A stretch of 64,000 nucleotides of DNA, from assembly GCA_027307165.1 (NCBI GenBank), contig DAHUXM010000021.1:124001-188000 (forward strand), given 5' to 3'. Below, in pieces: positions 17,364 to 25,146 of the stretch. Numbering within the stretch: the stretch's first letter is position 1; the number at the start of each line of letters is the position of its first letter. The notes below the pieces were generated by a model. The model saw only the letters and a program-made list of their open reading frames with translations, was not told the origin of the DNA and did no database searches. The position numbers and the translations under genes are program-made. The stretch is from Gemmatimonadota bacterium. Its GTDB lineage: Bacteria; Gemmatimonadota; Gemmatimonadetes; Gemmatimonadales; Gemmatimonadaceae.

Positions 17364-17657
17364 ATGCGCCATTTTTTCAGATCTCATCTGAAGCCCGATC
17401 AGGTCCTCGCAATTGCGGACACGTTCTTTCCGACCATCCAGGAAAACCGAACGGCATCGGCGAACCGTACTCGTGATTTTTCCGGTCCACTCGGCGCGCT
17501 CAAACTGAGCGTGAGGATGGAGGGTGGTCACTACACGTTCGTGCAGATCGACACGGACCAGACTGGCGAGAGCCGACTGGACCGCAACGCCAAGAAGTTC
17601 TTCGTCGAGCTGCATCGGGCCGAAGATCCGGCGTACAAGCTTACTGCTTCATACTAG
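17364..17657 (+). CDS. Hypothetical protein, 97 residues
   Basis: A compact, charged, apparently soluble protein with no signal peptide or membrane segment. An N-terminal helical part (HLKPDQVLAIADTFFPTIQ) is followed by a likely beta-hairpin region (GALKLSVRMEGGHYTFVQIDTDQTG) and a basic C-terminus. It lies 3 bases after the FixH-like lipoprotein gene and 8 bases before the E1alpha gene, so it is probably in the same transcript. I do not recognise the family. Confidence 0.65.
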   Translation: MRHFFRSHLKPDQVLAIADTFFPTIQENRTASANRTRDFSGPLGALKLSVRMEGGHYTFVQIDTDQTGESRLDRNAKKFFVELHRAEDPAYKLTASY

Positions 17658-17665
17658 GCGGCGTC

Positions 17666-18727
17666 ATGATGTTGACGCGCGAGCAGAAGCTCGAGCTGTA
17701 CTATTACATGCGGCTCACGCGCTCGCTCGAAGAGCGCCTCGTAAATCTCTATCGGCAGACCAAGGTGATCGGAGGTCTGTTCCGCTCACTGGGACAGGAA
17801 GCCGACGCCGTCGGTGCGGCGTACGCACTCGACAAGTCGAAGGGCGATATTCTCTCGCCGCTGATTCGCAACCTGGGCGCGATGCTCGTGCGCGGCGCGG
17901 AGCCGACCGAGGTCATCAAGCAGTACATGGCCAAGGGCGATTCGCCGACGAAGGGCAAGGAGCTCAACATCCACTTCGGCGGCATCGAGCGCGGATTCGT
18001 CGGACAGATATCGCACCTGGGTGACATGGTGCCGGTGATGGCTGGCGTCACGCTCGCTGCGAAAATGCGCGGCGAGGATCGCGTAGGTCTCGTCTTCGTT
18101 GGAGACGGCGCCACGTCGACGGGTGCATTCCACGAGGGAATCAACTTTGCCGCGGTGCAGCGCTGTCCGCTCGTCGTGATCGTCGAGAACAACGGTTACG
18201 CATACTCGACTCCCGTCGCGAAGCAAACCGCCGCCAAGTCGTTCGTCGACAAGGCGATCGGTTATGGAATTCCGGGCGAGCAGGCGGATGGGAACGACGT
18301 GCTTGCAGTGTACGACGTCACCAGACGTGCAGTCGATCGCGCGCGGCGTGGTGAAGGCGTGACGCTCATCGAGCTCATCACATACCGCAGAAAGGGCCAT
18401 GCGGAGCACGACAACCAATCGTACGTCCCGGAGGGCGAGATCGATCGCTGGGCCGCGGAGAACGATCCGATCGACCGCTTCGTGAAAGTGCTCCGCGCAG
18501 AAAAGGTGAAAGCATCGGAGCTCACTGCAATCGACGATCGCGTCAGGACGGAGATAGACACTGCGACTGACGTCGCCGACGCTTCTCCGATGCCGGAGCC
18601 CGGCGAGGCGCTCCGAGGTGTGTACGCGAATCAGGCGAACGTGCCGCCGTTGTGGTTTCGGGAAGATGTGAGCAACGCGGTGGACAGCCACGAGCGCGCG
18701 TCAGGGTGGGGGACGTACGATGTCTGA
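17666..18727 (+). CDS. 2-oxoacid (pyruvate-type) dehydrogenase E1 component, alpha subunit
   Basis: 353 residues. The thiamine diphosphate/Mg motif starts with GDGATS at residue 146 and ends with Asn175-Asn176 (VENNGYAYST). GLFRSLGQEADAVG and YRRKGHAEHDNQSY match E1alpha of pyruvate or branched-chain 2-oxoacid dehydrogenases. With E1beta and E2 it decarboxylates a 2-oxoacid and reductively acylates lipoyl groups. A second ATG one codon later is an equally possible start. The gene overlaps the E1beta gene by 8 bases. Pyruvate is the most likely substrate but branched-chain acids or acetoin cannot be excluded. Confidence 0.9.
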   Translation: MMLTREQKLELYYYMRLTRSLEERLVNLYRQTKVIGGLFRSLGQEADAVGAAYALDKSKGDILSPLIRNLGAMLVRGAEPTEVIKQYMAKGDSPTKGKELNIHFGGIERGFVGQISHLGDMVPVMAGVTLAAKMRGEDRVGLVFVGDGATSTGAFHEGINFAAVQRCPLVVIVENNGYAYSTPVAKQTAAKSFVDKAIGYGIPGEQADGNDVLAVYDVTRRAVDRARRGEGVTLIELITYRRKGHAEHDNQSYVPEGEIDRWAAENDPIDRFVKVLRAEKVKASELTAIDDRVRTEIDTATDVADASPMPEPGEALRGVYANQANVPPLWFREDVSNAVDSHERASGWGTYDV

Positions 18728-19697
18728 GGTCACCTACCTCGAAGGGATTCGGCAGGCGCTCTTCGAAGAGATGGAGCGCGATCCCAACGTCTTCTGTCTC
18801 GGTGAAGACATCGGCGCGTATGGCGGCGCATTCAAGGTTACCGAGGGATTGCAGGCGAAGTTCGGCGCATCGCGCGTGATCGACACGCCGATCTCCGAGA
18901 TCGCCATCGTCGGCGCAGCTGCGGGCGCAGCGCATATGGGAATGCGCCCTGTGTGCGAGATGCAATTCATGGATTTCGTGTCGAATGCGTACGACATGCT
19001 CACGAACTACGTCGCCACCGCGCGCTACCGGATTGGCCTCGGATGTCCGATGGTCGTGCGCGGTCCGAGCGGGGGCTACGTGCGCGGCGGGCCGTTTCAT
19101 TCACAGAATCCAGAGGCTGCATTCTTTCACACGCCGGGGCTCAAGATCGTGAGTCCGGCGAGCGCCGCCGATGCAAAGGGACTGATGAAGGCTGCAATCC
19201 GCGACGACGATTGCGTGCTCTTCTTCGAACACAAGTATCTGTACCGGCGCATCAAGGAAGAGATGCCGGCCGGCGATCATGTCGTGCCGATCGGGAAGGC
19301 CCGCACAGCCCGGGAAGGAACGGACGTTTCGATAATTACCTATTCGGCGACGCTCTGGAAGGCGCTGGAAGCGGCCGAAATCATGCAGGCGGAAGACGGT
19401 GTGTCAGTCGAAGTGATCGACCTTCGGACCCTTTTGCCGATGGACGATGCGGCCATTGTCGAGACGGTCAGAAAGACCAACCGGGTTCTGATAGTGCATG
19501 AGGATACCCGGACGGGCGGTATCGCTGGCGAGATTACGGCGCGGATCAACGAGACGTGCTTCGAGTGGCTCGACGCCCCCGTGCTCAGGGTCACTGCTGC
19601 CGACGTGCCCTTGCCGTATTCTCCGCCGCTCGAGGATTACGTGCTGCCGCAGACGTCGGACATAGTACGCGCGCTCCGGCGCATTGTAGCTTATTGA
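18720..19697 (+). CDS. 2-oxoacid (pyruvate-type) dehydrogenase E1 component, beta subunit
   Basis: 325 residues, the normal length. Conserved segments include VFCLGEDIGAYGGAFKVTEGL, DTPISEIAIVGAAAGAA (with the Glu that activates thiamine diphosphate), GPSGGYVRGGPFHSQ and the C-terminal VHEDTRTGGIAGEI with PLPYSPPLEDYVLP. It forms the heterotetramer with the upstream E1alpha. Its stop overlaps the ATG of a small membrane-protein gene (TGATG) that sits where E2 would normally follow. Confidence 0.93.
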   Translation: MSEVTYLEGIRQALFEEMERDPNVFCLGEDIGAYGGAFKVTEGLQAKFGASRVIDTPISEIAIVGAAAGAAHMGMRPVCEMQFMDFVSNAYDMLTNYVATARYRIGLGCPMVVRGPSGGYVRGGPFHSQNPEAAFFHTPGLKIVSPASAADAKGLMKAAIRDDDCVLFFEHKYLYRRIKEEMPAGDHVVPIGKARTAREGTDVSIITYSATLWKALEAAEIMQAEDGVSVEVIDLRTLLPMDDAAIVETVRKTNRVLIVHEDTRTGGIAGEITARINETCFEWLDAPVLRVTAADVPLPYSPPLEDYVLPQTSDIVRALRRIVAY

Positions 19698-19960
19698 TGA
19701 GTGCAGATCCGGCCGGCTCGGACCGGCTCTCGGTGGGCGCCCTGGTCGGGGCGGGTTGCTTTTCCGCCGTGGCGGGATTTTTCGGCGGCGGCATGATCGC
19801 CGTTCTGGTTGCGAAGTTCGTCGGGTCCTATCAGGGCTGTAAACCGCCCGAGGGGCTCCCGGCTTGCAACTGGGGATCATATGCGCTCGTCGGTATGATT
19901 GCGGGGGTGGTGCTGCTTCCGCTGGTGTCGATTATCAGGCTGACAAGCCGGAGGTCATAG
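19697..19960 (+). CDS. Small two-helix membrane protein inside the 2-oxoacid dehydrogenase operon
   Basis: 87 residues. Two hydrophobic helices (about 16-42 and 62-81) flank a loop YQGCKPPEGLPACNWGS with two cysteines that could form a disulfide if the loop faces the periplasm. The C-terminus is short and basic, favouring a cytoplasmic end. Start and stop are both tightly packed: ATG overlaps the E1beta stop and the E2 ATG follows immediately. That spacing and GC-rich codon use support a real, co-translated gene. I do not recognise the family. Confidence 0.72.
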   Translation: MSADPAGSDRLSVGALVGAGCFSAVAGFFGGGMIAVLVAKFVGSYQGCKPPEGLPACNWGSYALVGMIAGVVLLPLVSIIRLTSRRS

Positions 19961-21301
19961 ATGGCTCGTATAGATGTGACAATGCCGCAGATGGGCGAGT
20001 CGATCGCGGAAGGCACGCTCTCGAAGTGGCTGAAAAAGGTCGGCGACGAGGTCAAGCGCGACGAGCCGATCTTTGAGATCTCCACCGACAAGGTGGACGC
20101 TGAAATCCCGTCACCAACCGCTGGAACGCTCGCCGAGATCCTGGTTCCGGAAGGGAAGACGGTCGCGGTCCAGACGCTGGTTGCAAGGATCGAGACGGAA
20201 AAGGGCGCCCCGGTGGCTGCCACGACGCCCGCCGCAGCTGCTCCTGCCGCCGCGCCTGCGCCCCAAGCCGTCGCTGCGGCTGGTGTCGCGGCACCAGTGG
20301 CCGGCGCTGCGGCGAGTGCGCCGCCGGCTCACGGGAACGGCAACGGCGCGATTCCGGCGCCGGACTCGTTCGAGGGACGTCTGCGCTCCAAGTCGTCGCC
20401 GCTGGTCCGCAAGATGGCTGCAGAGCACGGCGTCGATATATCCGGTCTGAATGGGAGCGGCATCGCCGGACGTGTGACGAAGCGCGACCTGCTCGATCAT
20501 CTCGCGAGCGGACCGGCGCCGCAGCCGGCTGTATCAATGCATGCACCCGGCGGCGCAGGCGAGTTCCACGGGCCGGTTCCTGAGCCATGGCCCGGTGATC
20601 GTGTCGAGCCGATGTCGAAGATGCGCGCGCTCATAAGCGACCACATGGTCGCATCCCGCCGCACGTCCGCACACGTGACGTCGTTCATGGAGATGGACTT
20701 CACACGCATCGCGAAGATCCGCGCGAACAAGCGGCGCGAGTTCGAGACCGCGACGGGCGAGAAGTTGTCGTACATGCCCTTCATCATCAAGGCGACGGTG
20801 GACGCGATCAAGCAGTATCCGATCATGAACTCGTCCGTCGCCGGCACCAGCGTCATCTACCGTCGTCCGGTCAACATCGGAATTGCTGTTGCCCTCGACT
20901 GGGGTCTGCTCGTGCCCGTCATCAAGAACGCGGACGATCTGTCACTCACGGGTCTCACGCGCGCTCTCAACGACCTCGCCAACCGTGCGCGCAGCAAGAA
21001 GCTGTCCCCGCAGGAAGTGCAGGACGGCACATTCACGATCACCAACCCGGGCGGGTTCGGTTCCCTCATGGGAACTCCGATCATCAACCAGCCGCAGGTG
21101 GCGATCATGGGTATTGGTGCCATCGAGAAACGACCCAAGGTGATAACCGGGCCGGACGGTGAGGATACGATTGCGATTCGCACTTGCGCGTATTTCTCGA
21201 TCTCGTTCGACCATCGTGTGATCGATGGTGCAGTGGCTGACCAGTTCCTGGCGCAGATCAAACGGAACATCGAGTCGTTCCCAGAGACTGGAGTGATCTG
21301 A
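19961..21301 (+). CDS. Dihydrolipoamide acyltransferase, E2 component
   Basis: 446 residues in the standard order: one lipoyl domain (about 2-78) with the lipoylated Lys44 in STDKVD; an Ala/Pro-rich flexible linker; a peripheral-subunit-binding domain near 143-180 (SPLVRKMAAEHGVD then GRVTKRDLL); a second linker; and the catalytic domain from about 210, with His418 and Asp422 in DHRVIDGA. It transfers the acyl group to CoA and forms the complex core. E3 (lipoamide dehydrogenase) is not in the window. ATG follows directly on the stop of the small membrane-protein gene. Confidence 0.93.
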   Translation: MARIDVTMPQMGESIAEGTLSKWLKKVGDEVKRDEPIFEISTDKVDAEIPSPTAGTLAEILVPEGKTVAVQTLVARIETEKGAPVAATTPAAAAPAAAPAPQAVAAAGVAAPVAGAAASAPPAHGNGNGAIPAPDSFEGRLRSKSSPLVRKMAAEHGVDISGLNGSGIAGRVTKRDLLDHLASGPAPQPAVSMHAPGGAGEFHGPVPEPWPGDRVEPMSKMRALISDHMVASRRTSAHVTSFMEMDFTRIAKIRANKRREFETATGEKLSYMPFIIKATVDAIKQYPIMNSSVAGTSVIYRRPVNIGIAVALDWGLLVPVIKNADDLSLTGLTRALNDLANRARSKKLSPQEVQDGTFTITNPGGFGSLMGTPIINQPQVAIMGIGAIEKRPKVITGPDGEDTIAIRTCAYFSISFDHRVIDGAVADQFLAQIKRNIESFPETGVI

Positions 21302-21303
21302 TC

Positions 21304-21561
21304 GTGTCGCGTGCGCTCACGATTCAGCGGACAACCATACCGCCGAGTGAGCGCGCGCGATATCTGACGCGTCTTACCGAACGTGCGGCACACTACGCCG
21401 CCGCCGGCTGTCGCTTCTGGGTCTTCGAAGATCCAGCGCTGCGCAACGCATTCGTGGAATTCACGGAGGCCGACGATTCGGTGGTTCTCGCCGAGGCTGT
21501 TGCGTCGGCACCCGGGCCCGGGTCGGGCCCTCTGCGCATTTACCATCAAGTGGAGTTCTAG
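21304..21561 (+). CDS. Hypothetical protein, 85 residues
   Basis: Starts with GTG two bases after the E2 stop. The sequence has an N-terminal IQRTTIPPSERARYLTRLTERAAHYAAAGCRFWVFEDP pattern and a later FVEFTEADD stretch, reminiscent of a small ferredoxin-like alpha+beta fold such as stress-response ABM monooxygenase-like dimers, but this is only a resemblance by eye. No signal or membrane segment. It is immediately followed, with no gap, by another small unknown gene. Confidence 0.6.
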   Translation: MSRALTIQRTTIPPSERARYLTRLTERAAHYAAAGCRFWVFEDPALRNAFVEFTEADDSVVLAEAVASAPGPGSGPLRIYHQVEF

Positions 21562-21828
21562 ATGCCCTTTCGTACGGTTACGGTTGACGGCGCCGCGTGG
21601 CGCGTACAACCCACGGGTTACGTGACTGCGAACACGAAGGACGAGTTCGCTCTCATCTTCGCACGCGGCACAGGCGCCGAGCGCGAGACGCGCGTGGCTC
21701 GCTACTCGCCTGTTGGCGCGCGTTGGCGCGAGCAGTCGTTCGCGGCACTCAGCGACGACGATCTCCGTAGACTCTTTGCTCAGTCGCAGCCAAGCGCGAC
21801 TTCGCCCGAGGCGTTCTACGCTCGATGA
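21562..21828 (+). CDS. Hypothetical protein, 88 residues
   Basis: ATG directly abuts the stop of the preceding small gene, and its own stop overlaps the PHP gene start (ATGA). The protein is soluble, with RTVTVDGAAWRVQPTGY and a later RVARYSPVGARWREQSFAALSDDDLRRLFAQSQPS segment. The fully overlapping gene borders and GC-rich codon pattern argue for real translation. I do not recognise the family or any catalytic motif. Confidence 0.6.
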   Translation: MPFRTVTVDGAAWRVQPTGYVTANTKDEFALIFARGTGAERETRVARYSPVGARWREQSFAALSDDDLRRLFAQSQPSATSPEAFYAR

Positions 21829-22679
21829 GTGATCGCGGCACCGAGCCGCTTGATGAGCGTCATGTAGATCTGCACGCACATTCAACGGCCTCCGATGGAG
21901 CAGTGTCGCCGGCCGAGCTCGTCGAGGCCGCGTCGCGCGCGCGACTTCAGGCGATCGCGATCACCGATCATGACACCGTCGCGGGCAACGACGAGGCTTT
22001 CGCCACCGGTGCCGGCCTCGGGATACGCGTCGTGCGCGGTTGCGAACTCAGTGCATACCACGGTGACTTCGAGGTTCATCTGCTCGCGCTGCACATACGT
22101 TTCGCAGACGCGATCCGGCCGAGCCTCGAAGGCTTTCAGCGCGAGCGCGTCGATCGCGGCCATGCGATCGTGGAACGACTCGCCATCGCGGGCGTTCCGG
22201 TGAGCATCGAGGATGTTCTCGCCGAGGCGGCCGGCGGTGCGCTCGGACGACCGCATATTGCACGCGCGATGATTCGCGCAGGACACGTCGCCGATCATCG
22301 CGATGCGTTTGACAGATATCTCGGTGCGGGCAAGTGCGCGTACGTTCCCAAGCCTCGCCTCGACGTGGGCGATGCCATTGGCCTCGCGCATTCTGCCGGC
22401 GCCCTGGCAGTCTGGGCGCATCCGGGCCGCGACGGAACGCGCGAGCGACTTGCGCGACTGGCCGCGCTCGGCCTGGACGGCGTCGAGGTACGGCACCCCG
22501 GTCACACTCCGGCCGACACGCAGCGACTTGGCCGCCTCGCCAGCGAGCTGGATCTGGTGCCAAGCGGCGGCTCGGACTGGCATGGTGCCACGGAAGGCTA
22601 TCGCACACTCGGCAACATGCACGTTCCCGAAGCGTGGCTGGACCTGCAGGATGTGCGGCTTGTAACGCGCGTATCGTAG
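21825..22679 (+). CDS. PHP-domain phosphoesterase (TrpH/YciV-like nucleotide phosphatase)
   Basis: 284 residues. The PHP metal motifs are clear: HVDLHAHSTASDG near residue 14, AIAITDHDTVAGN near 45, CELSAYH near 72, then GRPHIAR and the late WAHPGRDG and GSDWHG. This matches the single-domain PHP phosphatases that hydrolyse 3',5'-nucleoside bisphosphates or short RNA/oligonucleotide ends with a trinuclear metal centre. Start ATG overlaps the preceding stop by 4 bases; the SDR gene follows after 18 bases. Confidence 0.87.
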   Translation: MSDRGTEPLDERHVDLHAHSTASDGAVSPAELVEAASRARLQAIAITDHDTVAGNDEAFATGAGLGIRVVRGCELSAYHGDFEVHLLALHIRFADAIRPSLEGFQRERVDRGHAIVERLAIAGVPVSIEDVLAEAAGGALGRPHIARAMIRAGHVADHRDAFDRYLGAGKCAYVPKPRLDVGDAIGLAHSAGALAVWAHPGRDGTRERLARLAALGLDGVEVRHPGHTPADTQRLGRLASELDLVPSGGSDWHGATEGYRTLGNMHVPEAWLDLQDVRLVTRVS

Positions 22680-22697
22680 CGCGCAACGGGGGATAGC

Positions 22698-23429
22698 ATG
22701 GAGATCAGCGGCCGCAGCGTGCTAGTCACTGGAGGCGCTCATCGCGTTGGGCGCGCCCTGAGCGTCGCGCTCGCCGATGCCGGTATGCGCGTCGCGATCA
22801 ATTACAACGCTGCGACTGCGGAAGCAGATGCGCTCGTGCGCGAACTGTCGGCAAACGGTCACGATTGCCGCGGGTACCAGGCCGATCTCACACAACCCGA
22901 TGCGCCGCGATCTCTGGTTGAATCCGTAACACGCGACTTCGGCGGCCTCGACGTCCTGATAAATTCTGCCGCTGTGATGCACCGCACTCCCGTCGATGAC
23001 GTGACCGTCGGTGAATGGGACTCGATGTTCGCGCTGAATCTGCGCGCACCGTTCTTTCTTGCGCAGGCGGCGCGGCCACACCTGCGGAGTGCCAGGGGCT
23101 GCATCGTCAATCTCGCGGACCTCGCTGCGTTCGAAACGTGGCCTGAATACATACCGCACGGGATAAGCAAGGCGGGCGTCGTGCAGATGACACGCGCACT
23201 GGCGCGCGCGTTCGCTCCCGATGTGCGCGTCAACGCGATTGCGCCCGGTGCAGTGCTGTTGCCGGATGATTGGGACGACGCGACGCGCGCCCACTTCGCC
23301 ACCACGACTCCATTGCGCCGGATAGGATCGCCGAACGATGTGGTCGAGGCGATGTTGTATCTTCTGCGTGCCGATTATGTGACCGGAGATACGCTGCTGG
23401 TCGATGGCGGACGCCATGTCCGGACCTGA
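22698..23429 (+). CDS. Short-chain dehydrogenase/reductase, pteridine-reductase-like, with His at the catalytic Tyr position
   Basis: 243 residues. The nucleotide-binding motif is TGGAHRVG (residues 11-18), the T-G-x3-R-x-G form known from PTR1/FolM pteridine reductases rather than the classical TGxxxGxG. In the active site Asp141 stands 13 residues before His154, and Lys158 follows 4 residues later. In PTR1 these positions are Asp, Tyr and Lys; here Tyr is replaced by His (codon CAC). The N-x-x-D motif and LINSAA are present. The overall length is normal. Reduction of a pterin or quinonoid substrate is possible, but the Tyr-to-His change means activity should not be assumed. Confidence 0.82.
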   Translation: MEISGRSVLVTGGAHRVGRALSVALADAGMRVAINYNAATAEADALVRELSANGHDCRGYQADLTQPDAPRSLVESVTRDFGGLDVLINSAAVMHRTPVDDVTVGEWDSMFALNLRAPFFLAQAARPHLRSARGCIVNLADLAAFETWPEYIPHGISKAGVVQMTRALARAFAPDVRVNAIAPGAVLLPDDWDDATRAHFATTTPLRRIGSPNDVVEAMLYLLRADYVTGDTLLVDGGRHVRT

Positions 23430-24156
23430 GGCGAGCGACTACGGCACGATCGTAATCGTCGGGGGCGGGTGCTACGGCTCCTACTATGTGCGGCAGCTGG
23501 GTCGTGCCCGTGAAGCCGGTGCAATCAGTTTTGAGAAGCTGCTCGTCGTCGACCATTCGGCGGAATGCGCGGTCGCGGAAATCGAGTCGGATGCCGGGAT
23601 CGTGATTGCGGAGTGGACTGACTTTTTCGATGATTATCTCGGTTCCGCGCCGGAAGACAATCGTGACGCAATAGTTCCCTCACCGCTGATGCCGCACCTG
23701 ATGTACCAGTGGCTGCGGGGCAGAGCAAGATCGCGTTGGCCGCAACGCGTCGTCGAGACTCGAGCGTTGACGCTGGAGCCCGATACGCCGTGGAAGAGCG
23801 CCGCGCCGGACGGAACGTTCTACGCCAGTTTTGCGACCTGGACCTGCCCCATCAACTGCGTCGAGCCGCGCGTCTGCCCGCATACGCGAGGCGAGCGAAC
23901 CTGGACCATGCCGAGTGCCGCGGTCGAGCTCGTGGAGAGATCCGCCGCCGCGGGCGAGCCGTTGCAGGGGCCGGTTATATTTCACTGTAGCCACCGCGCG
24001 TTCGGCGTTGGGATGTTCGATACGCGCGACGTGGTTGCCGCCGACAGGCTGGTCCAACGCGTGGCCGCTGACTCAGCCGCGAACGTGCTAGTCGGGACAG
24101 TTTCACATTGCCACGGTGCGTTCAACGTACTTCACGTCGGCGCTGAAACCTCATAG
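23404..24156 (+). CDS. Unrecognised Rossmann-type protein with a Cys/His-rich C-terminal half
   Basis: Up to 250 residues. The N-terminus IVIVGGGCYGSYYVRQL (residues 16-32) is a dinucleotide-binding loop, and LLVVD (46-50) ends the second strand with an Asp suited to NAD(H). The second half holds Cys148, Cys152 and Cys158 (TCPINCVEPRVCP), then His194-Cys195-x-His197, and His235-Cys236-His237. Such clusters usually hold a metal or Fe-S centre; that is inference. The start overlaps the SDR gene by 26 bases, or 14 if the second ATG at 23416 is used. Thioredoxin reductase follows after 6 bases. I cannot assign a family. Confidence 0.7.
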   Translation: MADAMSGPEASDYGTIVIVGGGCYGSYYVRQLGRAREAGAISFEKLLVVDHSAECAVAEIESDAGIVIAEWTDFFDDYLGSAPEDNRDAIVPSPLMPHLMYQWLRGRARSRWPQRVVETRALTLEPDTPWKSAAPDGTFYASFATWTCPINCVEPRVCPHTRGERTWTMPSAAVELVERSAAAGEPLQGPVIFHCSHRAFGVGMFDTRDVVAADRLVQRVAADSAANVLVGTVSHCHGAFNVLHVGAETS

Positions 24157-24162
24157 AAATTC

Positions 24163-25146
24163 ATGAGCAAGACTTTTGAATATGACGTCATAATCGTCGG
24201 TGCCGGCCCCGCTGGAATGACCGCGGGGATGTACGCCGGACGGTCGATGTTGAAGACAGTCATCATCGAGCGCGGTGGTTCGGGCGGAGAGCTGCTCAAC
24301 ACCGAAGCGATCGAGGACTATCCGGGCTTCGAGCACATCGAAGGCTGGGATCTCGCGCAGCGCTTCGAGAACCACGCAAAGAAATTTGGTGCTGAATTTC
24401 ATCAGGGCGTCGTTCTCACGGTAAGACGCCTCGAGGATGCAACATTCGAGGTGGAGACCGAGTCGGGCGACGTGTACCACGCACCGACCGTGATCATCAC
24501 GGCCGGCGGCACACCGATCAAGCTTGGCGTCCCCGGCGAGGCCGAGTATGCAGGGAAGGGTGTCTCCTACTGCGCCATCTGCGACGGAGCCTTCTTCAAG
24601 GGGCACGTCATCGCAGTTGTCGGCGGCGGTGATGCCGCCGCTGAAGAAAGTGACTTCCTCACGCGCTACGCTGACAAGGTCTATCTGATCCATCGCCGCG
24701 ATGAATTGCGCGCCTCCAAGATTCTGCAGAAGCGGCTGTTCGAAAACCCCAAGATCGAAGTGATCTGGGACACTCTCGTCGAGCGCGTCGAGGCGGACGA
24801 GCATGGGTTCGTGAACAATCTCAAGCTCCGCAACGTGAAGACGGGCGCCGAGAGCAATCTTGCCGCCACTGCGATGTTCGTGTTCATCGGATTCCGTCCC
24901 AATACGGGCATCATCGAAGGCCACGTCGATCACGACGAGATGGGCTACCTGCTGACCGACACGAACATGGAGACGTCGATCGACGGACTGTTCGCGGCGG
25001 GTGATGTCCGGTCCCAGCTCACGCGCCAGGTCACGACGGCGGCTGGCGATGGAACGACCGCAGCGATAGCTGCGGAGAAGTATCTCGCTTCACTGCGCGA
25101 TTCGTCCGTCGGCCGAATCGTGGCTACGGGCGGATACGCGGTGTGA
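24163..25146 (+). CDS. trxB: Thioredoxin-disulfide reductase
   Basis: 327 residues. FAD motif IIVGAGPAGMTAG near residue 10, the redox pair Cys137/Cys140 in CAICDG, NADPH-binding VVGGGDAAAEE and HRRDELRAS, and the C-terminal second FAD motif FAAGDVRS. HRRxxxR selects NADPH. It reduces thioredoxin in the cytoplasm. It is not a lipoamide dehydrogenase, which is longer and carries its CxxxxC near the N-terminus. Its stop overlaps the GTG of the metallo-hydrolase gene. Confidence 0.95.
   Translation: MSKTFEYDVIIVGAGPAGMTAGMYAGRSMLKTVIIERGGSGGELLNTEAIEDYPGFEHIEGWDLAQRFENHAKKFGAEFHQGVVLTVRRLEDATFEVETESGDVYHAPTVIITAGGTPIKLGVPGEAEYAGKGVSYCAICDGAFFKGHVIAVVGGGDAAAEESDFLTRYADKVYLIHRRDELRASKILQKRLFENPKIEVIWDTLVERVEADEHGFVNNLKLRNVKTGAESNLAATAMFVFIGFRPNTGIIEGHVDHDEMGYLLTDTNMETSIDGLFAAGDVRSQLTRQVTTAAGDGTTAAIAAEKYLASLRDSSVGRIVATGGYAV

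Noticed and set aside
24163-25146. Lipoamide dehydrogenase (E3) to complete the dehydrogenase complex
   Set aside because: The protein has the CAIC redox pair in the NADPH domain and 327 residues, which is thioredoxin reductase; E3 is longer with its CxxxxC near the N-terminus.
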